37,963 nucleotides of DNA from Eubacteriales bacterium (GTDB lineage Bacteria > Bacillota > Clostridia > Oscillospirales > CAG-382). Position 1 is the first letter of the stretch. Every line of letters begins with the position of its first letter. Below the pieces are notes generated by a model. The model was not told the DNA's origin and made no database searches. It worked only from the letters and a program-made list of their open reading frames with translations. A program made the translations under genes and the position numbers. Of this stretch, positions 7,605-14,155 are shown piece by piece. The stretch is taken from contig JAQVQF010000001.1 in assembly GCA_028701715.1 (NCBI GenBank), forward strand, positions 1 to 37,963, in the 5' to 3' direction.

Positions 7605-8138
7605 ATGGAAATCACAGCAGCTTCGGTATATGACTTAAAAGCGTATAAAGCGCTTGTGCATTCCGGAATGTCCAAGAAACGGAATCCGAAAAAGCAATTT
7701 GCTTTCATGACGATTATCATAATTGCGGCATTGGTATTTGTAGTTCTCGATATGATTTTCAACGGTTTTTCCGATCGTTCCTGGCTTTATTTGCTTCTTA
7801 TTGTCTTTTCATTGTTTCTATATAATTTTTCTTATTTTATAATTCCCCGCATTCATTATAAAAACTCCGGTAAGCTTATGAATATAAATAACAATTATAC
7901 TTTTACAGATGACGAAATAAGAATGACAAGTATTTCCATGGATTTCAACGCAACCGGCAGCTTGAAATATTATTCGATTTATCAGGCTGTCGAAACACAT
8001 GATTATTTATTCATTTATCCGCAAAAGGGTACGGCTTACATCATTGATAAAAGCACAATATCAAACGGCACGATAGAAGATATAAAGAAAGCCGTATCAG
8101 CCGCCGTACCGGGCAAGTATATTATATACAATTATTAA
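7605..8138 (+). CDS. YcxB-like membrane protein
   Basis: 177 residues. Two adjacent transmembrane helices (about residues 33-50 and 57-82) are followed by a soluble domain of about 90 residues. The arrangement of a short cytoplasmic N-terminus, two helices, then NNYTFTDDEIRMTS, YYSIYQAVETHDYLFIYPQKGTAYIIDK and a C-terminal helix matches the YcxB-like C-terminal domain family, a widespread Firmicutes family with no established function. Start supported by CGGGAGGG about 12 bases upstream. A separate unit from the preceding operon seems likely (77-base gap). A hairpin at 8151-8189 follows. Confidence 0.7.
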   Translation: MEITAASVYDLKAYKALVHSGMSKKRNPKKQFAFMTIIIIAALVFVVLDMIFNGFSDRSWLYLLLIVFSLFLYNFSYFIIPRIHYKNSGKLMNINNNYTFTDDEIRMTSISMDFNATGSLKYYSIYQAVETHDYLFIYPQKGTAYIIDKSTISNGTIEDIKKAVSAAVPGKYIIYNY

Positions 8139-8150
8139 ATATTACATTAA

Positions 8151-8189
8151 AAGGAGCCGTGGTAAAATCCGTCATTACCGCAGCTCCTT
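8151..8189. terminator. Stem-loop between convergent genes, possible bidirectional terminator
   Basis: AAGGAGC (8151-8157) pairs with GCTCCTT (8183-8189). One mismatch is followed by further pairing of GGTAA (8161-8165) with TTACC (8175-8179), around a loop of about 9 bases. It lies between the plus-strand YcxB-like gene and the minus-strand ACT gene. No clean T-run follows on either strand, so termination is plausible but not certain. Confidence 0.4.
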
Positions 8190-8211
8190 AATGCTGATAT
8201 TAAATATATTT

Positions 8212-8643
8212 TTACATCAAATATAAATCTTTTTCGTTGAGAGTGGTTATGCCGCCGGAGTTGAGCACTTTCTCAGCCTTCGCGTTGTCGTCGACACGGA
8301 GAATTACGCGTGCTTTTCCGGGAGCGCGCGACAGGAAGGCATACAGATACTCCACGCTTACGCCGCCGTCGGAAAGCGTCTTTATCGCTTCGGCGAACGC
8401 GCCCGGACGATCGTCCACCTCCATGGCGACAACCTCTGTGAGCTTGACGGTAAGCCCCATTTCCTTTAACGCCTTTACCGCCTCGTCGGGTTTATCGACT
8501 ATAAGGCGGAGTATGCCGAAATTCGTGGTGTCGGCTATGGAAAGCGCTCTTATATCCACGCCCGCCTTTGCGATGACGCCCGCAATTTCGGAAAGGCGCC
8601 CGGACTGATTCTGTACAAAAATCGAAAGCTGCTTAACAAACAT
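8212..8643 (-). CDS. Tandem ACT-domain protein of the aromatic catabolism operon
   Basis: 143 residues made of two ACT domains and nothing else: residues 1-70 open with VKQLSIFVQNQSGRLSEIAGVIAKAGVDIRAL, and residues 71-143 with VVAMEVDDRPGAFAEAIKTLSDGGVSVEYLYAF. ACT domains bind small ligands, usually amino acids, at domain interfaces. In Clostridia and archaea a stand-alone tandem-ACT protein commonly sits beside phenylacetate-CoA ligase and indolepyruvate oxidoreductase genes, as here (14 bases after the ligase), so I infer it senses an aromatic amino acid or acyl-CoA and modulates the pathway. There is no DNA-binding or catalytic domain. It is the last gene of the operon. Confidence 0.85.
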   Translation of the reverse strand: MFVKQLSIFVQNQSGRLSEIAGVIAKAGVDIRALSIADTTNFGILRLIVDKPDEAVKALKEMGLTVKLTEVVAMEVDDRPGAFAEAIKTLSDGGVSVEYLYAFLSRAPGKARVILRVDDNAKAEKVLNSGGITTLNEKDLYLM

Positions 8644-8657
8644 GGCGGTTCCTCCCT

Positions 8658-9956
8658 TTATAATTTTCTGTTGTCTATTACCCTCTTCGCCTTGCCTTCG
8701 GAACGCGGAAGCGTCTTCGGCTCGACGAGCGAAACCTTGGCGTGGACGTTCAGCATCGACTGGAGCGCGTTTTCAAGAACCTTTTCCGCTCTTTCTATAT
8801 CGCGCACGGTGTCGGAAACGGTGTTTTCGTTTATTTCAACCTTGACTTCCATGCAGTCGAGGTTGTTTTTTCTGTCTACGATGATAAGGTAATTCGTGCC
8901 GAAGCCCAACTGCGTCAGCGTGTATTCCACCTGTGACGGGAACACGTTTACGCCGCGGATAATGAGCATATCGTCGCTTCTTCCCCTGGGCTTCGCCATC
9001 CTGACGGTGGTCCTGCCGCATTCGCATTTGCCGTGATACAGCGCGGAAATGTCGTGGGTGCGGTAGCGTATGAGAGGCAGCGCCTCCTTGCCTATGCAGG
9101 TGAACACAAGCTCGCCGTATACGCCGTCCTCCACCGGTTCGCCGGTATCTATATCGACAACTTCCGGATAGAAATAATCCTCGTTTACATGCAGATGCTT
9201 CTGGCAGCTGCAGTCGTAGGATACCCCGGGGCCCGTGATTTCGCTCAGTCCGTAAATATCGTATGCCTTTATTCCGAGGAGTTTTTCGATCTCAATCCTC
9301 ATCCCGTCGGTCCATGGCTCCGCGCCGAAAATTCCCGCTCTCAATGAGAGCGATTCGGGCGAGATACCCATATCCTTCATGGTTTCACCGATAAACATGG
9401 CATAAGACGGGGTACAGCAAATAATATCCGAACCGAAATCCTGCAGCAGCTGTACCTGACGGTTGGTGTTGCCGGATGACACGGGGAGCGCGACCGCGCC
9501 CAGCTTTTCCGCGCCGTAATGGAGTCCGAGACCTCCGGTGAACAGTCCGTAGCCGTAGCTGATATGAATTATATCCTCTTTTGTGCCTCCCGCCGCGGCT
9601 ATCGCTCTCGCGGTGGATTCCGCCCATATGTCGATATCACGCTGCGTATAGCCGACAACCGTCTGCTTGCCGGTCGTACCCGACGAGGCGTGAATGCGGA
9701 TTATTTCGCTCTTCGGGACGGCAAACATACCGAAAGGATAATTATCCCTTAAATCCTGCTTGTTGGTGTACGGGAGCTTGGTTATATCATGTATGGATGT
9801 GATACCGTATGGATTTATACCCGCGTCGTCGAATTGCTTTTTATAGAACGGTACGTTTTCATAAGCGCGTTTTACCGTCGCCTTCAGGCGTTCTGTCTGT
9901 ATGGCTTCAAGGGTTTCCCTGTCTGCGCATTCTATTTCTGGTGTGAAAACATTCAT
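8658..9956 (-). CDS. paaK: Arylacetate (phenylacetate)-CoA ligase
   Basis: 432 residues, the usual length for PaaK-type ligases. ATP-dependent activation of phenylacetate or indoleacetate to the CoA thioester through an acyl-adenylate. Motifs: HASSGTTGKQTVVGYTQRD near residues 89-107 (P-loop like SSGTTG), YDIYGLSEITGPGVSYDC near 230-247 (adenylation motif), and IRYRTHDI and RGRSDDMLIIRGVNVFPSQVEY near 325-347 (hinge and C-terminal domain). The start at 9956 has AAAGGAGGA inside the end of iorB. It lies directly after iorAB, so the substrate is most likely the arylacetate arising from oxidation of arylpyruvates, or the ligase runs in the ATP-forming direction on arylacetyl-CoA (inference). Confidence 0.93.
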   Translation of the reverse strand: MNVFTPEIECADRETLEAIQTERLKATVKRAYENVPFYKKQFDDAGINPYGITSIHDITKLPYTNKQDLRDNYPFGMFAVPKSEIIRIHASSGTTGKQTVVGYTQRDIDIWAESTARAIAAAGGTKEDIIHISYGYGLFTGGLGLHYGAEKLGAVALPVSSGNTNRQVQLLQDFGSDIICCTPSYAMFIGETMKDMGISPESLSLRAGIFGAEPWTDGMRIEIEKLLGIKAYDIYGLSEITGPGVSYDCSCQKHLHVNEDYFYPEVVDIDTGEPVEDGVYGELVFTCIGKEALPLIRYRTHDISALYHGKCECGRTTVRMAKPRGRSDDMLIIRGVNVFPSQVEYTLTQLGFGTNYLIIVDRKNNLDCMEVKVEINENTVSDTVRDIERAEKVLENALQSMLNVHAKVSLVEPKTLPRSEGKAKRVIDNRKL

Positions 9957-9959
9957 CCG

Positions 9960-10538
9960 TCAGTCCTCCTTTACCGAATACCCGAGCCCGAAGGCCTTCA
10001 GGTTGACGTCCACGGTTTTAGCGGGGACTGTCGTTTTTATCGCATCCTCCCAGACGCTTCTGTCAAGGCCGAGATATTTTGCGGCGACGCCGAGCAGCAC
10101 CACGTTGACCGAACGGGCGGAGCCCGCTTCCCCGGCAAGCTTAAGGGCGTCGAGCGTTATTGTTTTAATTCCGGATTGCTTTATTTTTGTTATAATATCT
10201 TCCGGATATTTCGCCTGACCGGTGATAACCGGCATGGGATTCATTTTTTGGGTGTTGGTTATTATAACTCCGTCGGGCTTTAGGTATGACATCCATCTCG
10301 CCGCTTCCAGCAGCTCGAAGGATATGAGCATATCCGCTTCGCCCTTGTCTATGACCGCGGAATCGACTTTTTCGCCGTACCGCACATAGGTCACCACACT
10401 GCCGCCGCGCTGGGACATTCCGTGGACCTCGCTGACCTTTATATCGTATCCCCGCTCGAGGAATACCTTGCCCATAAGCTTGGAGGCAAGCAGCGTACCC
10501 TGTCCGCCGACACCCGCTATAAGAATGTTGTAAGTCAT
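9960..10538 (-). CDS. iorB: Indolepyruvate:ferredoxin oxidoreductase, beta subunit
   Basis: 192 residues. The sequence begins TYNILIAGVGGQGTLLASK, the GxGGQG motif of the gamma-type domain of 2-oxoacid:ferredoxin oxidoreductases, and continues with KVSEVHGMSQRGGSVVTYVRYG near residues 35-56, highly characteristic of IorB. With IorA it oxidatively decarboxylates arylpyruvates (from Trp, Phe, Tyr transamination) to arylacetyl-CoA, reducing ferredoxin. It starts 1 base after the iorA stop codon, with GGAGGCGG inside the iorA end, so translation is coupled. Confidence 0.94.
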   Translation of the reverse strand: MTYNILIAGVGGQGTLLASKLMGKVFLERGYDIKVSEVHGMSQRGGSVVTYVRYGEKVDSAVIDKGEADMLISFELLEAARWMSYLKPDGVIITNTQKMNPMPVITGQAKYPEDIITKIKQSGIKTITLDALKLAGEAGSARSVNVVLLGVAAKYLGLDRSVWEDAIKTTVPAKTVDVNLKAFGLGYSVKED

Positions 10539-10539
10539 A

Positions 10540-12273
10540 TTATTCCGCCTCCTTTATCGCGCCGACCTTGCAGGCGGCCTTGCATATACCGCAGCCGACG
10601 CATTGATTGCTGTCGATAACCGCACGCTTGCCTTCGACGGAAATGGCGGGACAGCCCACCTGCAGACAGGCTTTGCAGCCTATGCATTCGTCGCCGACGA
10701 CGAGCGCTTTCTTATGCTTGACCTGTTTCAGTAACGCACACGGACGACGGGCTATAATAAGGGAAGGTTCGGCTTTTTCAAGCTCTTCGGTTATGACCTT
10801 CTTTGATGCTTCGACATCGTACGGGTCCACCACTCTTACGGAATTAAAGCCCACCGCGCCCGCCAGCGCCTCAAGGTTCACCGCCGCCGTGGGATCGCCC
10901 TTAATGGTAAGCCCGTTGGCGGGGTTATTCTGATGCCCCGTCATACCGGTGATGGAGTTGTCGAGTATTATGACCGTGGATATTCCCTTGTTGTAGGCTA
11001 TATCGATAAGCCCGGTTATACCGGAATGGATGAAGGTGGAGTCGCCGATCACCGCGACAGACCGCTTCGCCTGTTCGCTGCCGCGGGCTATGTTGAAGCC
11101 GTGAAGACCCGAAATCGAAGCTCCCATGCAGACGCAGGCGTCTATCTGGGCAAGCGGCTTCTGCGCCGCGAGGGTGTAACAGCCTATGTCGCCGGAAACA
11201 TATACCTTAAGCCCCTTGAGCGCGTAAAACAGCCCTCTGTGCGGACAGCCCGCGCATAGCACGGGGGGACGCCCGGGGATTTCCTCCGGAAAGGCGTGAT
11301 ATTCGTTTACGACGCCGAGTATTGCTTTTTTTATCACGGACTGCGAATATTCGCCGCAGAACGAAAACAGGTTTTTGCCCTCGACGGCGATCCCGTTCTT
11401 TTTACAATGCGTTTCTATTATGTCGTCAAGCTCCTCGCAGACTATAATGCGTTTGACCTGCGACGCGAATTTTTTGATAAGCTCTGCAGGCAGAGGGTTA
11501 ACCATACCGAGCTTAAGATAGCTTGCCTTTTCGCCCAAGGCTTCTTTCGCGTAGTTATATGTTGTTCCGGCGGCGATTATGCCGATGTCTCCGCCGGCTT
11601 CTATTTTATTGATTCCGCTGTTTTCGGCGTATTCGACGAGCTTTTTTGTCCTCTCCTCGACAAAGATATGCCTTGCTCTGGCCATGGCTGGCATCATCAC
11701 GTTTTTGCCGGGATTTTTAACGTACTCCTTTAACGGCAGCTCCTTCCTTTCGCCTTTTTCCACGGGGGAACGCGAATGCGAAATTCTGGTGGAAAGCCTG
11801 AGCATGACGGGTGTGTCGTAGGCTTCGGAAATTTCGTACGCAAGCATCGTCATATCTTTGCATTCCTGCGAATCGCAGGGTTCGAGCATGGGTATCTTGG
11901 ACGCTATCGCGTGATGGCGCGAATCCTGCTCGTTCTGGGACGAATGCATACCGGGGTCGTCGGCGACGCCTATTACCATGCCGGCGTTGACGCCTATGTA
12001 GGATGCGGTATATATCGGATCGGCGGCGACGTTAAGCCCCACGTGCTTCATGGCGCAGAATGACCTCGCCCCGCCTATCGAGGCTCCGAAAGCCACCTCG
12101 GCGGCGACCTTTTCGTTGGGAGCCCATTCGGAATAAATAATATTTTTGTCATATTCGGCAACGCATTCCGTTATTTCCGTACTCGGAGTGCCGGGATAGG
12201 AGGAAACGACCTTTACGCCCGCCTCATATAACCCTCTTGCTGCGGCATGGTTGCCAAGCATCAGTTCTTTCAT
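10540..12273 (-). CDS. iorA: Indolepyruvate:ferredoxin oxidoreductase, alpha subunit
   Basis: 577 residues from the ATG at 12273, which has AAAGGA 9 bases upstream; an in-frame TTG at 12291 would overlap that Shine-Dalgarno. Domain order: pyrimidine-binding and transketolase-type core (ELMLGNHAAARGLYEAGVKVVSSYPGTPSTEI at the start), TPP-binding domain (SGDIGCYTLAAQKPL, then VIGDSTFIHSGITGLIDIAYNKG and DNSITGMTGHQNN), and a C-terminal 2[4Fe-4S] ferredoxin domain with CxxCxxC at Cys530/533/536 plus Cys541, and CxxCxxC at Cys558/561/564 plus Cys568. It catalyses CoA-dependent oxidative decarboxylation of aryl 2-oxoacids with ferredoxin as electron acceptor. First large gene of the iorA-iorB-paaK-ACT operon. 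Confidence 0.95.
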   Translation of the reverse strand: MKELMLGNHAAARGLYEAGVKVVSSYPGTPSTEITECVAEYDKNIIYSEWAPNEKVAAEVAFGASIGGARSFCAMKHVGLNVAADPIYTASYIGVNAGMVIGVADDPGMHSSQNEQDSRHHAIASKIPMLEPCDSQECKDMTMLAYEISEAYDTPVMLRLSTRISHSRSPVEKGERKELPLKEYVKNPGKNVMMPAMARARHIFVEERTKKLVEYAENSGINKIEAGGDIGIIAAGTTYNYAKEALGEKASYLKLGMVNPLPAELIKKFASQVKRIIVCEELDDIIETHCKKNGIAVEGKNLFSFCGEYSQSVIKKAILGVVNEYHAFPEEIPGRPPVLCAGCPHRGLFYALKGLKVYVSGDIGCYTLAAQKPLAQIDACVCMGASISGLHGFNIARGSEQAKRSVAVIGDSTFIHSGITGLIDIAYNKGISTVIILDNSITGMTGHQNNPANGLTIKGDPTAAVNLEALAGAVGFNSVRVVDPYDVEASKKVITEELEKAEPSLIIARRPCALLKQVKHKKALVVGDECIGCKACLQVGCPAISVEGKRAVIDSNQCVGCGICKAACKVGAIKEAE

Positions 12274-12294
12274 TAAATAAAATCCTTTCAATCC

Positions 12295-12420
12295 TTACTT
12301 AACATTCGATTTCTTACGGAAAGGCGGCATAAACTGCAAAAACAATCCGGCCGCCGGAATAAATCGGTCGTCAAGGCGCTGCCTGATTAATCCCGCCGCA
12401 TTAACTTTAAATTTGTTCAT
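12295..12420 (-). CDS. 41-residue small protein upstream of iorA
   Basis: A short open reading frame, MNKFKVNAAGLIRQRL at its start and RKKSNVK at its end, with a textbook Shine-Dalgarno (AAAGGAG, 7-base spacing) and a promoter about 50 bases upstream. It ends 21 bases before the iorA start, so it is the first cistron of the operon. The product is basic, has five Phe and no Trp or Tyr, and no signal peptide. There is no room for a terminator-type attenuator between it and iorA, so a small protein or a translational-coupling leader is more likely than a classical attenuation peptide. No family recognised. Confidence 0.55.
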   Translation of the reverse strand: MNKFKVNAAGLIRQRLDDRFIPAAGLFLQFMPPFRKKSNVK

Positions 12421-12469
12421 ACCGTTTCTCCTTTCGGATTTTATTTTAATACGAAAAAGTATAAAGTAC

Positions 12470-12498
12470 ATTATACAGATTAAACTTTCCTTTTTCAA
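12470..12498 (-). promoter_or_regulatory. Promoter of the small-ORF/iorAB/paaK/ACT operon
   Basis: On the minus strand: TTGAAA (12498-12493), a 17-base spacer, TATAAT (12475-12470). A palindrome GTATAA-6-TTATAC (12459-12476) overlaps the -10 box and the expected start site, a location suited to a repressor. Confidence 0.75.
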
Positions 12499-12561
12499 TG
12501 CTTTTCGTAATAAAACTTTGAAAAAAACGCTGTTTATTATGTACTTTTTTGTCATAATATG

Positions 12562-12590
12562 TTGATTATTGGCAATGCGTGTAGTATTAT
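12562..12590 (+). promoter_or_regulatory. Promoter of the prepilin-like gene
   Basis: TTGATT (12562-12567), a 17-base spacer, TATTAT (12585-12590). Divergent from the ior promoter about 65 bases away. Confidence 0.6.
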
Positions 12591-12620
12591 ACATATATCT
12601 CATTAAATGGAGGCGGTAAT

Positions 12621-14039
12621 ATGCGTTCTGCCAAACGCAAAGGTTTCACAATTGTGGAGCTTGTTATAATAATAGCCGTGATTGCGCTCCTCGCAAGCGT
12701 GCTTGTCCCGGTTTTCGGCGGTATTGTTACCAAAGCAAAACGTTCTTCCGCCATGCAGGAGGCGAAAAACCTGCTCACCATGTTAAATTCCGCTTATATT
12801 GCGGAAAACGAGGGTAAGCCGCTTCCGGAGGGAATTGTTCTTGAAAGCGGAGGATACTGGTTTGTATATATTGAAAACAGGCTTTATGAAATCGCTTTAT
12901 CGGGGGAAACCGATTCGGGCGATACCTCTTTTTCCCTTTGGAGCTCGCCGCAATCAAAGGGCGGCGCTTCAGAAATAGCAGCTGTTTTAAATAACGCTCC
13001 GGCAGCTCCCTTCACGATAACCGTCGACGGGGTGGAACGCGAATGCACCGATATCGGCTGTGTGATAACCGATACGGACGAATATGTTTTTGCTTTTTAT
13101 TCCTTAAACGGGCTTGCCGTAGCGGAAAGCGGATACTGCTGCGGAATATACGCGGGTTCGGTTATAAACACGGCAGAATGGTTGAGCGTTCCCCCGGATT
13201 CCACGGATGAAATTCCGAATTCCTCCGGTGAGCCCGATATTCCCATATATTCCGTTTCGTTTGAATTAAACAACTGCGCCGCAGACGGCGCGCCTTCCTG
13301 CTCTCCCGATCACGATTATTCGGTTGCCGTAACTCCCGACGATAACTTTACTCTGTCAGGATCTCCGCTATTAACAATAAACGGAGCTGCTTATAACGGT
13401 TATACATGGAGCGGGGACGATGTTTATATCCTCACCGTACCTAAGGAAGATATAACCGGGGATATTACCGTATCCGTAACCGCGCAGGGTAAAAGCTTTT
13501 CGTTTGGCGTCACGGCGGTCGGCTGCACCGTTGATTCCGCAAACGGTTCCGCGCAATACGGAACAAATCTTACACTCCAATTTACTCCGGGTAATAAATA
13601 TTCGCTTTTTAACTCCACTTTAAATGTAAAAATAGGAGATATACCATGTATTAATGAATTGGAATATTCGTGGAACGATGAAAGCGGTCTTCTTATTATA
13701 TACGGTAATTATATAACAAACAATATTACCGTTTCCGTTACTGCTGTATTATCAAAATGTACATTTATATATAACACTGATATATTATCTCTTAGCATTG
13801 TTGATATAAATAATAAACCAATCGTTATAGGATTAGATGATTATTATATTGACATTGGAAAAGATTTTTCATTTCATATTTTATGCTCGAGCAATATCCA
13901 AACAGTTTATATCGCTATAGTTATAAAAAACAATTTATATTATTTTGAAAACAAACCTGTTGATGAAATTATTACAATAATCGGTAATACAATTAATGCA
14001 GATGTAGATGTTTATATATCTTATCAACCAATATATTAA
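12621..14039 (+). CDS. Type IV prepilin-like protein with three C-terminal beta repeats
   Basis: 472 residues, start backed by GGAGGCGG. Residues 1-40 form a class III signal: short basic leader, cleavage site at Gly8-Phe9 in KGFTIVELVIII, Glu at position 5 of the mature protein, then a hydrophobic helix. This is the N-terminal methylation motif cut by a prepilin peptidase and used by type IV pilins and type II secretion pseudopilins. Residues 40-130 look like a compact pseudopilin head. From about 209 there are three divergent tandem units of 80-90 residues (209-289, 293-377, 380-472), the first two ending DITVSVTA and NITVSVTA, suggesting Ig-like beta domains. The DNA for the third unit is much more AT-rich than the rest. 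Unusually large for a pilin. A GAP1-like gene and pilT follow. Confidence 0.75.
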   Translation: MRSAKRKGFTIVELVIIIAVIALLASVLVPVFGGIVTKAKRSSAMQEAKNLLTMLNSAYIAENEGKPLPEGIVLESGGYWFVYIENRLYEIALSGETDSGDTSFSLWSSPQSKGGASEIAAVLNNAPAAPFTITVDGVERECTDIGCVITDTDEYVFAFYSLNGLAVAESGYCCGIYAGSVINTAEWLSVPPDSTDEIPNSSGEPDIPIYSVSFELNNCAADGAPSCSPDHDYSVAVTPDDNFTLSGSPLLTINGAAYNGYTWSGDDVYILTVPKEDITGDITVSVTAQGKSFSFGVTAVGCTVDSANGSAQYGTNLTLQFTPGNKYSLFNSTLNVKIGDIPCINELEYSWNDESGLLIIYGNYITNNITVSVTAVLSKCTFIYNTDILSLSIVDINNKPIVIGLDDYYIDIGKDFSFHILCSSNIQTVYIAIVIKNNLYYFENKPVDEIITIIGNTINADVDVYISYQPIY

Positions 14040-14057
14040 TAATATATTAATTTTATT

Positions 14058-14082
14058 TTAAAAGTTGATAGACTGCTTTTAA
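14058..14082 (+). terminator. Weak stem-loop after the prepilin-like gene
   Basis: TTAAAAG (14058-14064) pairs with CTTTTAA (14076-14082) around an 11-base loop. The stem is short and AT-rich and lacks a proper T-run, so at best it is a leaky terminator. Confidence 0.25.
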
Positions 14083-14090
14083 CAAAATAC

Positions 14091-14147
14091 CACTTGCATT
14101 ATATATGAAAATAATGTAAAATAATATAATAATTAATAATGCAAGTG
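14091..14147 (+). promoter_or_regulatory. Promoter flanked by a 12-bp inverted repeat, upstream of the GAP1-like gene
   Basis: CACTTGCATTAT (14091-14102) is exactly repeated in inverse as ATAATGCAAGTG (14136-14147), 33 bases apart. Between and overlapping the arms is a promoter: TTGCAT (14094-14099), a 17-base spacer, TAAAAT (14117-14122). The left arm covers the -35 and the right arm ends at the ribosome binding site (GTGAGGG) of the gene at 14156. This could be a paired operator or an RNA fold. Confidence 0.55.
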
Positions 14148-14155
14148 AGGGCACG

